Shown: positions 1-13,770, counted from the first letter of the stretch. The stretch: 64,000 nt of DNA from Chlorops oryzae (GCA_020466095.1 CM035807.1:95758742-95822741); one strand, 5' to 3'. Numbers and translations are program-made. Notes: generated by a model from the letters alone, not told the origin.

Positions 1-1812
1 AAAAACGCGCAGATAGCATAATCAGTGAGGAAAAATGTAATTGAATTTGAGTATTCGGTAGCGGAGATCCGAAGAAGGTAATGTCTTGATGATGTTTAGG
101 CCATTTTCTTTAACGATGAGTTTAGCTGCTAATAGCTAATGAATGTGCGCACTCAAGTGTCCGTTAAGTCCTTACGATTTACGGACTGAGTGTGCTTCGA
201 ACGTAGCAAAATCTAAGCAAATCACCAAGAAATAGTTTCGTAATTTCCTAATAAAATTATGGATTTTTCCTCCCTCCCATTGCCATTAGAAAATAGCATC
301 TATTTTTTTTTTTTTCTTAAGGCAAAGTTATTTACGAAGAGGTCTCCTTTCTAAGCATTAAAATAATTATTTTATTTTGCCTTGAGGTTGAAATTTAATT
401 ACTTAATGGGTCATCCGTAGATGACTTTTTTTCCCCGAATTTTTTCTCACCATTTAAGTGTCCGAATGTAGGCGTATTTTCTCGCCCGCTTCGTGTTTCT
501 TTTCTCTCTCAAGCGTTAAGAATTCAAAAATCTTATTCATGACTATAAATAGAATTCTATTAAGGGGACTTTTTTTTTTTAAAAAAAACTTGCATTTCGG
601 GATAGGCGATCCCATTTCCTTTTAATTTTCCTAAAGAATAAAAGGAAGCAATTCAAACTCCTCTGTTAACCGTTGTCGATTTATCAGGAAAAAGATGAAA
701 TGTGCTCTCAATTCAACAATTTTATGTCCCAAAATGTTGGCTGATTGTTGGCAAAGAGTATTTTGTCTATCATTTGACGTCCATAAAGAATATAGAGTAA
801 GAATTTATCATTTTTATAACAAACTTTTACCTCTCCTGAGTCAATTTGAGTGCGAGTGACTCTCGATAGTCTTATTTATTACATTCTCTTCATTTTAGCT
901 TTCCTTAGATTTAAAGCCATGACAGAACAAAATACGCATAGCCAACGGTGCACCGCGGTGTGCCTAATCAATGAATAAAAAAAATATATATGAAAAAAGA
1001 GCAAGAACCCAAGGAGAAGCTCATTTCTTCTGAGCAAAAGTCAACACATTTAAAAGCGTTAGATGCAATGAAAATGAAGCTTAATTTTTCCTTTTTTTTT
1101 TTTTGCTCTCTACTTCCCTTCAAAGTTTTTTTTTTTTACAATTTTTTGTCTCTCTTTAAGCACTGTTGGGAGTGAATGTCGCCGGCAAAGACTGCGAGAA
1201 ACTTTTTGAAAATGCGTGATTTTTGCAATCCTTTTCAAGCGATTCTTGACAATGACATCCACGACAGTAAAAGAAAAATCAATAGATAGAACAGCCACGA
1301 GAAAAGGTTGAAAAAATCCATGAAATATCTGGAATAAAAGGAGATATCAGCTTAACTCTTCAATTCCTGCTGCCACCTGCAGATGAGAGAGGTTTCTTTT
1401 GTACTTTTCGTCATAAAGAATTGTTTTTTCTTTTTAGTTTTCAAATTTTCATAATTTTTCAGCTAGGAAATTAGTACCTCCGATTGTCACGAATGCGATG
1501 TGTTCTTTAATTATATGTATATCTATGGTATAAATAGCTTTAAGCAGTGTTGCCAAAGTGTTTCAGAGGTTAAAGATTACCCCAAAATAAAGATTAATAT
1601 TTTATAAATGGGGCTCAGTAATAAAGATTTGGAAGAAAATCGCCAAGACCCACAAAAGATGCCTTAAAAGTTAAGTTAAAACAATCAAAAAGTGTCAGTA
1701 AAGTCTTCAAGCTCATTTCAGTGAAAACATCCTTAAAGACTTTGATTTATGTTATAAAATTTATGCATTAATTTGGATAAGTTAGCGGCAATTCTTGCCA
1801 TTTTTTCACACA

Positions 1813-2054
1813 GAAAACATTTAAATTCGGCACCTAAAGGTATGCATTTGAATATTTAAAACCCAATTTACATCATTTCATGTCATTAATAACGGAGCAT
1901 AATTCAGGCTTTAAAGATATCCTCACAACTTTCAAATCCCTTCTTCTAGACATGATAAAATGGGTAAAACAACAAGACTGAACGGATTTTTTACTATCAG
2001 AAATATTCGGATTATTTAAATGCATACTTTTGGGTGCTGAATTTAAATATTTTC
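1813..2054. mobile_element. Foldback element, AAATATTTAAATT family, copy 1
   Basis: The 37-nt ends 1813-1849 and 2018-2054 are inverted copies matching at 33 of 37 positions. The arm reads, outside to inside, GAAAATATTTAAATTCAGCA then CCCAAAAGTATGCATTT. About 170 bp of AT-rich spacer lies between. The same arm motif recurs at 36771-36795 and 37454-37490, and a related one in the element at 36913-37171, so this is a dispersed short foldback family. No target duplication could be defined here. It has no coding capacity. Confidence 0.6.
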
Positions 2055-5000
2055 CATTGTCCTGCAAATAAGTTTTATTTAAAAAAAAACCCCTGCAAAA
2101 ATGTCGTTTTAGTGAAAAATAAGATCCGAATTTCTATTTGCTTTGACATTGGAATTGAAGGGTTAAAAATAATTGCATTACATCGATACTTTGCAAAACA
2201 TTGTAATAGGATGTCAGCTTTTAAAGCCTCATTTTGTCCACCATTTTGTGAGTTATTTATCTCATGTTGTTCACCGAAGGTAGAAATGCCGACAGGGCTT
2301 TTCTTCTTGGCCTTTTACAAATTCTCGTAATATATGCAATCAAAATAGCGTGATACAAAATAATTCAATTCAGCCCTGAAGGTATTCTTTTGAATAAAAA
2401 AGAAAAAATTGTGTAGATATTTCAAAGAAGTTTAGTTATGGCTTTAAGATGCGTTTGAAGATGCGTTTCAATGCACTTATTTTCAAGAATGAATTGAATC
2501 TCCCGATGACAAAAAAAAAAAAAAAAATCTACGATCTGAATTGAATTACTTGATGTTGGGCTATACATTTTTGAACGTGATGATATAGCTCTAATCCTTT
2601 GATTCTCTTTCCAGCTCTGATATTGCGTTCGTTTATCGAAAATTATAGTATTTCAAAGAATATCCTCGAGGTCCTTTAAAGTTGTGCGAACCTGTAAATA
2701 ATTTCCATAATGTAAATAAAATTTCCCAATGAATATTCGCGTGCATTATTTTAAGATTCAATTGAAATCTTTTTGGATTTTCCTGACGAAGAGCTCCCAA
2801 CGGACATGCTGAAATCTGATTAACATCCTTTAGAAGGATGCTCTCACTTGGCTAAACATTTTTGATTACCTTCGTAGAAAATCATGCCACGTACCTATTG
2901 TATTCGAGGGCTGCTCACTGTGTCGAAAATATAGAATAACTAATAAAGTCTAATATTCAACAATGGATGAGTTTTGATGGCGGATTCCCGCCGCAGCCGT
3001 TGGATGGACTCGTTTGGATGATTGGATTTCATTCCGTAAGAAATTATAAGAATTCACAGCGTGTTCTGACCATTCATTTACGTGTGAACAATTTTGGAAA
3101 ATTTTTAATATATTTTTTGTTTTTTTTGTTTTGTTTATTTTCGCGATTGAGTCGTAGGAAAAATTGTTGATCGACTTTTGCAAACAAACTCAGGTCCACA
3201 CTGGCGTAGAATTGTAGCCCGCCCCAATTATTAAGTTTGCTTATGCCTTTTTCATTCACAGCATCATTTTTCTCATACTTTCCATGAAGCGAAAGTGAAA
3301 ATTGAAAATGGGCTCCAAACTTTTCTAGATCACGTAGGTCAGCGTAACGAAGCCGACATTTTCTTCATTAGATACCTTTTTGAGTTGATTTGATTTCGCT
3401 CCATTTTATTCAGTTTGTTTTTTCATTTTATATTCTCATCATTCTATTCCTCATTCATGAATGACTATTCCCTATTTTCTATTTTAAATTTTCTATTTTC
3501 TTTTTTCGAAATAAATGGACATGTTTTTTGTACGCGTGAGGAGTTTTTAATGGATTTTTAATCCGGCTGCTTGTTGTTCAGATTGATTAGAAATAAATTG
3601 GTGAGCAACGGCCATCGACAGGCATTAAATTGAGTGCTTAACGTAAGTGTACAACGGAACTCGGTGCGCGTCAGTCGAAAGCGACGATGGGAGGAATGGG
3701 AGCCTCTCATAAAAAAGCAATTTTAAAATAGATGATAGCCTTATAAAATCAATGAGAGTAGCGACGCTTAAATTGTTTCCTTTCTCGTTCAATATTCATT
3801 TTTCTTTGGAATGAATTCCAAACTAACTTCGAACGTGAAATGTGATGAGATGAGATGGGATGAGGGAACATCGACGGAGACGGCTTGCCCTACTGCATGA
3901 CTAATTCAATTATTTTGTGCTCAAATAATTTGGGCTTCTTTTCAGAAGTATAGCAATTTATATGCAAAGCACGCAGGATATTGTTTTAAAAGAACACAGA
4001 GCAAAGTGAATCGGGCACTGGAAGAAGCTTTGTTTTGTCCTCTTTTGAATGCTTTAAAGGACTTTAATAACAATAAATGCCCGTATAACTCCTTTCGTTT
4101 GTTGAAACAATGGACAGCGCTTTTAAGAGCTTATTTGTTTTTGTTGTTTTTTGTGCGTTTTTACCTGCGTTCATAAATATTTTTTAATTCCATTTACGAA
4201 AACGAAACCTTGCAATTTCCTTTAAGTACCAATAATTCGCGTACAGCGAACATAAAAGGGAAAATCCTTTCTGTTGTTTTCTTAATTCAACTTAGACATG
4301 AAAATTGTTTTTTTGTTTTTTTTTTTTTGTTTGTTTGTGTTTGTGTGTGAGGTTTTGTTCGGTGTTTTCCAAGAAAAGAAATTGTGAAAAATGTTATGTT
4401 TGAGTTAATAAAAATTGATGACTTTAACGACATGGGTTTTTGTGCTATTAAGTGTTTCGATGGCACGCAATTTTATACTAAATGAGTTAAAAAGAAACTC
4501 TTGAATTTGAGCTAAGAACACAAAATTTTCGTTGATGTATAACTTTTGCCTGCCTTTGTTTTAATACCAGTATATATATTTTTTTGAGTAATTTCACTTC
4601 ATTACATGATTTAGAGCCGTTACTTTTTGAAGAGATTTTTTATTACAGTTTGAGAGACTTTAAAAGTTTTTCTTTTTTATATTTTGTAGCTTTTATTATG
4701 GGAAGTGAAATAGGATCGTAATTATATTTAAAAAAAAACAAGCTTCAAGCCTCAGGTCGACTGAAAGATGAGTAGGTACGTGGGAGCTTTAAGGAGCAAT
4801 TTATTGAGTAATTGAATAAATAATTTTTCCGCGAATATTTGAAATAGCTCAGAAATTAAAGTTACAAGGACTCTTCTTCTTTGAATCAATTATCGCTGAG
4901 ATTCGAAGACATTAGGCCGACATTAAGACATGGTAAAAGGATCAAAGCAGAATCGATTAATTCTGATGAAAATTCCAACAAGAATGTCTGCTTTTTATTC

Positions 5001-6605
5001 AAGACGAATCCATAATGATTATATGTAAGAGTGGCAAAAGGAACGTCACCAACTGAAAGGACACAGTCTGGAGTGCTAAGGTTTTGATTTTTAATACTTA
5101 AAATTATCTAGAGAGAAAAAAAAAAGTCATCCGAACCGGATTAAAAAACTTGTTTCGCTAATGGCCAACAAAATGTTATCTAGAAACCTTTCTCTAACCA
5201 TGGCGAAGAAATAAAATAATTTACTTTAAAAGGCCCATAAAAAGAACATTTCTTGTAGGAGCATAATGAAAATTAAACAAAAACAAAAAAACAAGGTAGA
5301 AAACTGGAAATGTAGCATCGAGAAGAATAAGAAGAAGTCAAAGACTTTTATTAGCAGTTACATGAGAGATACACAGCCATTCTCGAGTCTATTATCAACA
5401 TGCGTGCACTCATGTTGCAGATACATGCTGTCTCTACATGTGTTTGTTTAAAAGCTGCAAGTGTAGTCATTAGTTTAATATGCTTTCTTTGAGATGAGAC
5501 AAAAAAAAAAATAAATAAATAAAAATATATACATCGTATGCAACATGCTGCACGTCTGGAAAACAAACAAACAAAACCGGTAGCACAATCTTCCTATGGC
5601 AGCAGCCAGGGTCAATAACATTAACCTCAAACAATGAAAGATGAATATCCAGAGAACATAAAAAACAAAAAGAACAAGTAGAAAAGAATCTCGGCGAGTG
5701 TATTCTTTTATGCGAGTGGACGGAGAAGAACAACATAAAAGCTGGCAAGACAAATTGCATTATGTTGCACGATGGCTGAAGAGCATTCTGTATGGCTTTG
5801 TATGCTGGACCAACAAAATGGTGACTGAACGGATTTATGAGTTGGAAATATCGAGACTGGCTTTTTTTTAGTGTTCTCCATGAGGCAGAAACGAAAGTTG
5901 GTAGTTTCGAAATCAAATTAATTAGCCACCATCACAACAACAACAAGAAGGCACACTTTTCATCTACTTACATACATATCAAAGCAGCATGATGGCATAC
6001 GTTGTCATTAGGGAGATTCAAAGATACTGTCGTATGCTGAACTATGGAAAAATCTATGGCTGAAACGATTCTACTTATGCCAGAGCATGAGTAGTTTCCT
6101 TCGAGTAAGAACAACAAAGCTGTTATTGCGAGAGCATGTGTGGGTAGTCGGAAGTGTGTGGTCGTAAATTTTCAATAAAGTTCAAGGCAATTATTTGGCC
6201 GTTGACTGTTGACTGTCTATAATAACTTTTTAATCTCGTCTGCATTGGCCACATTTCTAATTATTCCAAAGCGATTCTTTTTTTAGGTTGAACGTTCTTG
6301 GACATTAATCTAGTCGTGGCTAAGGCGAATCAACTTCAATTAAGCAACGACAGTTTGATGGAAATCTTTTCGACTTTTCTCCTTGTTTGGACTTGAAAAA
6401 CTTGTTTGTTTACCATTAATTTGGTTGGCATTTATTCGAGATGCTTCTTGCCTTTGGCCAGATACTTACATAAATTAATGCGTCTTTATTTTGAAAACTT
6501 TTTCTACGAAAAATAGAATTTTTTCCCCATGAAATTGGTTTTTTTTTTTATTTTTTATATATAACAACATGCTAACGTTTTATAAATAGTTTCTCCCTTT
6601 ATGTG

Positions 6606-6811
6606 GCTCTGGGATAGCGTAGGAGATGCGAGCTATGCTCTTGATCCCAGGGTCCGATGTTCGATTCCCGGCACAGGCTAAACGGAGTGTAATGTCACAC
6701 TACATAAATAAGACATACACTCACACAAACACAAAAAAACCTCCTTGGTATCACAATGGGCCGACTAACGGCCTAAGTGGCAGCCACTTCAACCTATCTG
6801 CCTACCTACCA
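6606..6811 (+). mobile_element. tRNA-derived SINE, subfamily A
   Basis: The 5' part looks like a degenerate tRNA with a pol III B box (TTCGATTCCCGG, about 6660-6671) that follows an A-box-like GGGATAGCGTAGG. The 3' tail TGGTATCACAATGGGCC ... GGCAGCCAC is shared with the pieces at 41443, 52559 and 62201. The head differs from the other two headed copies, so one tail family appears on two tRNA-like heads. It is a retroposon copy, not a functional tRNA gene: the cloverleaf is not convincing and the body continues for about 130 bp. Confidence 0.7.
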
Positions 6812-7565
6812 TTTTCCTTTTTAAGTTGCTTGTTGGACCTTTTTGAAGAGACGTTTTTGAGAAATAAAAACTCTTAGAAGCAAAGAAATGAAATTTGCAA
6901 TTTCTTTGCCATGATTTTCCTATGATTATGACAAATTTTGATTCAAAACAATGGAAGCATTTCCTATTTGGAATCTTTTTAAAGGTATTTGTAAAGAGAA
7001 ACTTGAAACGAAATAAGAAAATTTTTACTTTCGATAAAGGAAATTCTTGAATAAACAAAAGAGGAAAATTCGAGAATAAAACTGATGAATAAAAAAACTA
7101 AATTTTTCGAGAAAAAACAAATGAAAATGAAAACATTAAATGCGAAATCAAATGAACAAATTTCTGAAAATATTCTGATAAGGTGCTTTTCGAATGGCCA
7201 AAACATTCGATTGTTTACAGAAACGAAATTAATTCGAAGAAAAACGTATTTTAATTGAAGTTCAGGTCGAGCGAGCATTCAGTTATTTGTTTTTATGAAA
7301 AGAAAAATGAAAAATCTTGAGAAATTCGTTTGAAATATTTCTCAAAGAATAGATAAAAGTCTACCACGAATTTTTTATTTGCTTTATTTACCCAAAATGA
7401 ATTTAGAGTTTAAAAGTTTTTTCAAAGTATTAAAAACTTTAAAATAAATAAAAAACTTCATAAACTCTAAAAGGTAAAAGATTTAATCGGCGACACTGCC
7501 GAAGGCTCTCTGGGCTATCACAGTTCTAGTTTATAAGCGTAGTATTCAATATAATGCCTATAACT

Positions 7566-7905
<340 letters not shown>

Positions 7906-8238
7906 ATATAGATACATAAGTAATCGGGGGCACATAGCTTATTCTGGTACACCAGATCAGAGTCACAATTGGTGATCATTTGAAATCATAGACGGGCACA
8001 AGTGAAACTATTTTGACTGAATGTATATTTAACCCTTTTAAGGTGACCTTTTTTTTAAAAGAAAACCTGGAGTAAATTCTTATCACATTGGCACAGTCAT
8101 CAATCCTTAAATGGTTTTCCTTTAATTTGAGGCAAAAGATTTCAATTACGTACACGTTTTTTAAGTGCACTTAAATTTTTCTAATTATCTCAGAAAACTC
8201 CTTTTGATTTTAATGATTTTTTTTTATTAAATTTAATA

Positions 8239-8361
8239 CAGTGAAACTTTCATTGCAATAGCGAATATTTTATATACGATTTCGTTTTCTTAACTCCAAG
8301 TCTCTATAACTTGAACTATTTTTTTTGGATATTGGTGGTTCGTGTTATGGAAGTTTGACTG
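8239..8361. mobile_element. pogo/Tigger-like MITE, 123 bp
   Basis: The ends are inverted: CAGTGAAACTTTCAT on the left, CAGTCAAACTTCCAT on the right read inwards. Both are flanked by TA (8237-8238 and 8362-8363). CAGT plus a TA duplication is typical of pogo/Tigger members of Tc1/mariner. There is no coding sequence. The elements at 19060 and 35546 have related ends. Confidence 0.75.
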
Positions 8362-10821
8362 TATTCAGAAATGTATATTTACAAAGAAAGGAAAATATGG
8401 ACTATGCAAGGATATTTCAGGACACTGAGCAAACCATAAAAGCGGTTTCTAAGTTTTCTACTTCAAACTATCGAAAAATCAACAAAACTTTAAGATCCCT
8501 TTCATGGAGCCACAACCGGCTCTACCCTTTGGAATTTGGAAATATACGTCTTTTATGCCAAAGGTGGCCTTGAAAATTATAAACGAATACACATAAATGC
8601 AGAAAAGCCCGCTCACAGCAACACCTGTAACCAATCGTTCTTCATAATTAAAAAAAAAAAATACTAGGAAATTTCCAATGCCCTGAATTCAGAGAATATT
8701 TTTTATAGGAAGAACAAAGGTAAATTTCAATATAAACTCCGAAAAATCTGCTTTTAGAGTAGTGGATATTGGAACACATCCTTGTTGTGGAAATATAAAG
8801 AATTTCTTAATTCCATTCTTGGCTTTGATCTCACAGAATTCACCGAACTCATGCCGGACTTTCTGTTCAAGATAATGAAACTTCTAACTATTATACATAT
8901 GTAGGTAACATGAAGGTATTCAAGGAGAAAGAGCATCCTGTTGATATTTTTAAAATCATTTTTAAACAATATTTGACGATGGTTTATGACGAGTGTGTGA
9001 TTCCGGACGTGTATGCTCTTCTCAAGGTGATTCATGTCTTAAATAAATCGTCGAGAGTTTTTTTTTTTTTTACTTTTTATTAGAAACGAAATTGAAACTT
9101 ATGTAAGGAACGGCAATAAATCAAGCCTGGGTGTGCTTAGTAAATGTTTTTCAAATTCAAGATACTTAAAGAAAGCTTAGGGATATCAGTGGATTCGCTG
9201 AGTAGGTGCTGCAGCAGTAACGGATGTTTTATCTACTCCCGCAGTCCGTGTGGCGTGGCCATGTTGCTTCACGAGCGCAATGTATATATTGAAAACTTTG
9301 TTTGGAGCGAGTCTAATAAATTCATGTAAACATTGAAATGTGGCAAATTCCAATGGAAAAAGCTTTTGCCGTTCAGTTTGTATTTTTTTTTTTGTTCTTT
9401 TTAAAGGTTGTCCTTTTTAGAATGCGTGACGATATTTCGTACATGCATACATGGGGTCTCCAGTCGACGCTTCGCCAGACTTCTTAGCTTTTTTTTTTTT
9501 TACTGGCATGTATATGTATACATACATAAATACAAGTTGCTATGTATATTCGAGCATGTTTGTATGTATGATTGTGCGTGGTTTTGTATGCAAGTAACCG
9601 CTTGAGTTAGAAAACCACTTTTTGCAATATTATTCAAAACTATTCAACCGCATGGAAATGTCAATGGAGTCAGCGTACTTCCTACGAATATCCAGCGCAA
9701 AATAAAAATGTTAAAAAAAAACAACAAAATTTGTTTTTCCTCTCTGCGATTTTCCATGGAAAACAATTTATTTCGGTGTACTCTATAAAATATGCAATCG
9801 CTTGTGGTTAAAAGTCGGGTTGTAGGTTACATTAAGGTGGAAAAGGTGTGTGCGGCTTTTTATGTTCTTTTGCTCTTTTCTTCTTGTCTTCTCTCTTGCT
9901 ATTGTACGTAACATTGAATACAGTTTTACTTTATTGAAACTTAAAACGACATTTTTTGTTTGAATAAAGCGTTTGAACTCATGCTCGAATAGATTCCTTT
10001 CAAGCTGAAGAAAAGGAACAAAAAAGCCTTCCGAAAGTTTCCTTTTAGATTTGTTTTTAGTTGTTTTTTTTTATTTTTATTTTTATTGAATCGATCCTGA
10101 TGATAGACACAAAATTTGGAGCCCCAAAAGAAGAGAACACTTAAGGAAGGTAAAAAATGTTTTGATGTTCATAGGACTTAACTGATTACGAAGTAATTGG
10201 GATGGAATTTTCAGCGTAAATAAAATTATTTTGAATTGATTGAGCGATTATTTTGAATCCTTTTATATCGCTTAAATGAACAATTAAGGGGGTTTCCTTT
10301 TTGTTTTTTGTGCTCGAAATCTATTCCGCAGATTATTTTTGCGCCATTCAAATACAATTTCTAAAACAGTCGAAACCAATAAAATCCTTTTTAAACTGAG
10401 TGGTGTTCTAATTCGCTCGGTTATTTGGTAGATAACCACCATAAAGCGATCCAAATAACCGCACAAAAGTAATAGAGCCATGAAGGTTTTCTATTTTTAT
10501 TTTTGGTTTTTCGCAGCATGCATACCGCGCCGCACCGCACCGCAACACACTTGCGCCATTTGTATCGCTGGAGGAAGATCTGATTCTATTCGGTATTTTT
10601 CTTTGAAAATATCCATATCAATTTTCGCTTGAATGGAAGGAACATTAGCTCCAGTTTAGAAACGTAAACGTTTTCGAAATGAAAATATTTTGGTTATGAT
10701 ATTGGCAATTGGCCAGCTTCGCTATTAAAATTGTAATGCCACAATCAATCGGATTGAGCGTGCACGCACAGAGAGCACAAAAGAATTTTGTTGAATAAAA
10801 ACAAACGATGCATCGCGATTT

Positions 10822-10840
10822 GGGGAGGGGGAGGGGGAGG
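10822..10840 (+). repeat. G-rich run, possible G-quadruplex
   Basis: GGGGAGGGGGAGGGGGAGG on the plus strand has three runs of four or five G and a final GG. It could form a two- or three-tetrad quadruplex. On the minus strand, which is the sense of the host gene, it is C-rich. No gene context explains it. Confidence 0.4.
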
Positions 10841-11723
10841 AGAATGAGGCGAAAAGAGCCGAATTCAACTAAACCAAATAAACAATGAGAAGAATTTGAA
10901 ACAAAAATTTTCCAAATGGAACATAATAAGACGCGTGTGCAAATGTAAAGGACTTTGGAATAACAGAAATCTCAGTTTTAGAGGAAAATGTCTGTTTTTG
11001 GTTTTTGTCTTTTTGGCTTTTTTTTTGCTTGTTTTGTTGTTGTTTTTGCCCTTTTATTTCCTTTTCAGAAGATCAATTGAAATGGAAGCGAAATTGTTTC
11101 TTTCGATTTAGATAAACTTTCGAACGTGCTGTGCCCCGCAATCGAGAATCATTGCACGCAAAAGAGGACCAAGTGCAATTGGCTCACAGGTCGGTCCGGG
11201 GTTGCTGGTACAACATGCCGTGGTCATGGAGTTTATTGAAATTTTTCGGTTTAGTTTTGGTCTGGATTTTTTTTTTTCTTGTTTGAGTTGGAATTTTCTC
11301 TTCGGAATTCAGACCATACACGTCGTTACGTGGTGTAGACTTTTGTTTATATCTTATTTATACACTGCTCGTTTATTTTCTTCCAAACTTGCATAACGGA
11401 AGCAACAAAACAAATTCTTGGTTAGAAAACAGACAGCACAAAACAGAAAACAAGGCTGAAAAAAAAGGAAAAATTGTTTATTTATTGAATGTTTGGTGGC
11501 TGTTATGTAACCAACAATCCCCAAAAGGAAATTTATAGCGCAGACAGATTTTGTCTTCATAGATATTTATTCCGAATAAAGTAAGTTGTGGCGATTTTCT
11601 CCTCCTTTAGAACTTATACAGCCAATTGCAATTGAAGAGTCTTTCAAAATAAGAAATCAAACTATTATATTTCATTTAAGGGACTTTTGCAGGGAACTTT
11701 TCTGCTCACACCTTTTATGGTTA

Positions 11724-11964
11724 CACTCAAAAAAAAGTTTCTCAAGCATTTTTTTTGGTGAGACAATGTTATTGAAAAAATTGTTGCACCAAGAATTAAT
11801 TTTCAGACTAACAATTTCTGTGGTCATGCGAAGAATTTTTGTTGTTGTTTTAAGAACTTTCGTTTTTTTTAGAACAAACTTAAATTGTGGGGAATGACTT
11901 AACCGACAAATTTGTTGGGGCAAAGTATAAGATTGTTGGCATTACAAATTAATTTTTTTCAGTG
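11724..11964. mobile_element. TA-flanked MITE with CACTSAAAAAAA ends, 241 bp
   Basis: The left end CACTCAAAAAAAAG is inverted at the right as CACTGAAAAAAA read inwards. TA lies immediately outside both ends (11722-11723 and 11965-11966). The ends are short and low-complexity, so chance is not excluded. A single similar end, CACTGAGAAAAAAA, appears at about 12248 without a partner. Confidence 0.5.
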
Positions 11965-12432
11965 TAAGCTTTTGCGATCGATCGAACCAACAAAGGATGT
12001 AGTCGACTGCGTACTCCTGAGACGGATTTTAAAGTTTTACTGATTTTTAGACAGATAATATCCTTAAAGAACTGTGGAAACCGATTTTTATCTTCCTACT
12101 TCGCAGTTTCCTTGATAATTCTGTGAAAAATCCTTTTTAGGGAAAAATTCTATGTCTCGAAAACTAATTAAAGTAATAAGATGAAACAAATGGCGACTGA
12201 TAGTTGATAGAGCAAGGAATCAAAAAAAAAATTTTTTTTATTTGTACACTGAGAAAAAAATTTTACAAAAAAAAAATTTTTAATTAAAAATTTTTCCCCG
12301 ATTTTGCGCTACTTTCTTGCTATCTTTGCAAAATTCTTCTGGCCATTACCCTTCACTAAAAAACTTTGAATGGGCGAAAATACCTTGTTTTAACCGTGAT
12401 ATATCGGCATTTTCAAACGGACGCGACACTTA

Positions 12433-12853
12433 GGGTGGTAGTTACCAGACCGGTTTAAGTAAATTCTTAGCTTCCGCTTAAATTTTCGTAGTTACCAATT
12501 CAATTAAACCTGGTTTATTACCCCATCGAAGCAGTCATAAATTTTAAGAATGAAAATGTTCGAAAATTCGAAGAGAGCAGAGAAAGCTAAACAAAAAACA
12601 TATGTTTAAAAATAATACAAACGAAAAAAATGCTTTTGTTCGAATTTTAACGTTTTTCAATCGGCCTGCTAGTTCAAAGAGTGTTCGAAAATAGCAAAAA
12701 CCATAAGTTTTTGGATATAAATATAAAAATGTGGCAGCACATTTTCGAATATCGAATGCTCTAAAACCAGTTTAATTTGACTTGGTAACTACCACTTTTA
12801 ATTCGAAAGATTAAGATTTAGCCTTAGCTTAAACTTTTTGGTAACTACCACCC
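12433..12853. mobile_element. PIF/Harbinger-like MITE, 421 bp
   Basis: The 15-bp terminal inverted repeats GGGTGGTAGTTACCA (left) and TGGTAACTACCACCC (right) match perfectly and are flanked by the direct repeat TTA (12430-12432 and 12854-12856). GG-starting ends with a 3-bp TTA duplication are diagnostic of PIF/Harbinger. Subterminal motifs recur inside in both orientations (GTAGTTACCAA near 12489, TTGGTAACTACCAC near 12783). No transposase remains. Confidence 0.88.
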
Positions 12854-13770
12854 TTAAATGAGAAATTTTAAGCCCCGAATTCAAGTACGCGGTAAATAGT
12901 GCTTTTGCTTCTCATAACTTTCGTGCAGCTTATGAAAACTTTTATATTTTTCAAAGTTTCTATGCAGTCCCGAATCGATCTTGTTGTCTTGGATGTCTCC
13001 GAAGTTCTTGTCTTTGCTCACATTAGCGCAAAAATTAAAATTCCCGCATTTAAATTGGCATTGTTTATTTTGAAAGACACTCTCGCTTGATTTAAAATCC
13101 TGGCTTTCGTAATTATTTGCCTCTATTTGACAGTGTATTGACTTGCGCTTATATGGATATGCAAATTATTGACAGTTTACAACTGATACAAGTCGGGGGC
13201 AAATTGCGCCTAATTACAGCAACAATGGCAGTCTGTTCATTGATGCGAATAGATATGTACATGGCTGTACTAATGATTGCGGACTTGTATCAATTCGGTA
13301 TGTTATTTGTGTGTTCGACTCATACGAGTGTATTAAATTTAAATAAATGTGCAGCCGCACTGGCGTATCCTCTCGTAAATCCTTTTGTTATGCCGATGCC
13401 GATGCCGATGTATTCGTTTGTGAAATGTGTCCGCTGCAATTGTTATTTTGTCTGTATTTTGCGGTGAATGTTTTATGCCAAAATAGTGTGTCACATGAAA
13501 GTTCGCATTGACAGACGATGATTTCGACAGAGTTCAAACCATAAATTCAAATTGAAATAATGATTAATGCGCTCGCATTCAAGTGGAAATGCTGAATTTA
13601 AAATGTTTTTTTTTCCTGTGTTTTTAGAAAAATTTTTCCACATTTTTCATTCCTATTTGTTGGAATATAAAATTTTTATTATAAATATAATATTAGTCGA
13701 GTCCCCAGTGAGACTTAAAGTATAACCTTCAGGAATTTAATCCAGAACATTCATTGAAGGGCAAACATCC

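Noticed and set aside
1540..1565. CAGTGTTGCCAAAGTG resembling a hAT terminal repeat
   Set aside because: No inverted partner or 8-bp duplication found within several kilobases.
6606..6690. Possible functional tRNA gene
   Set aside because: B box is good but the arms do not fold into a cloverleaf and the SINE tail follows; it is a retroposon head.
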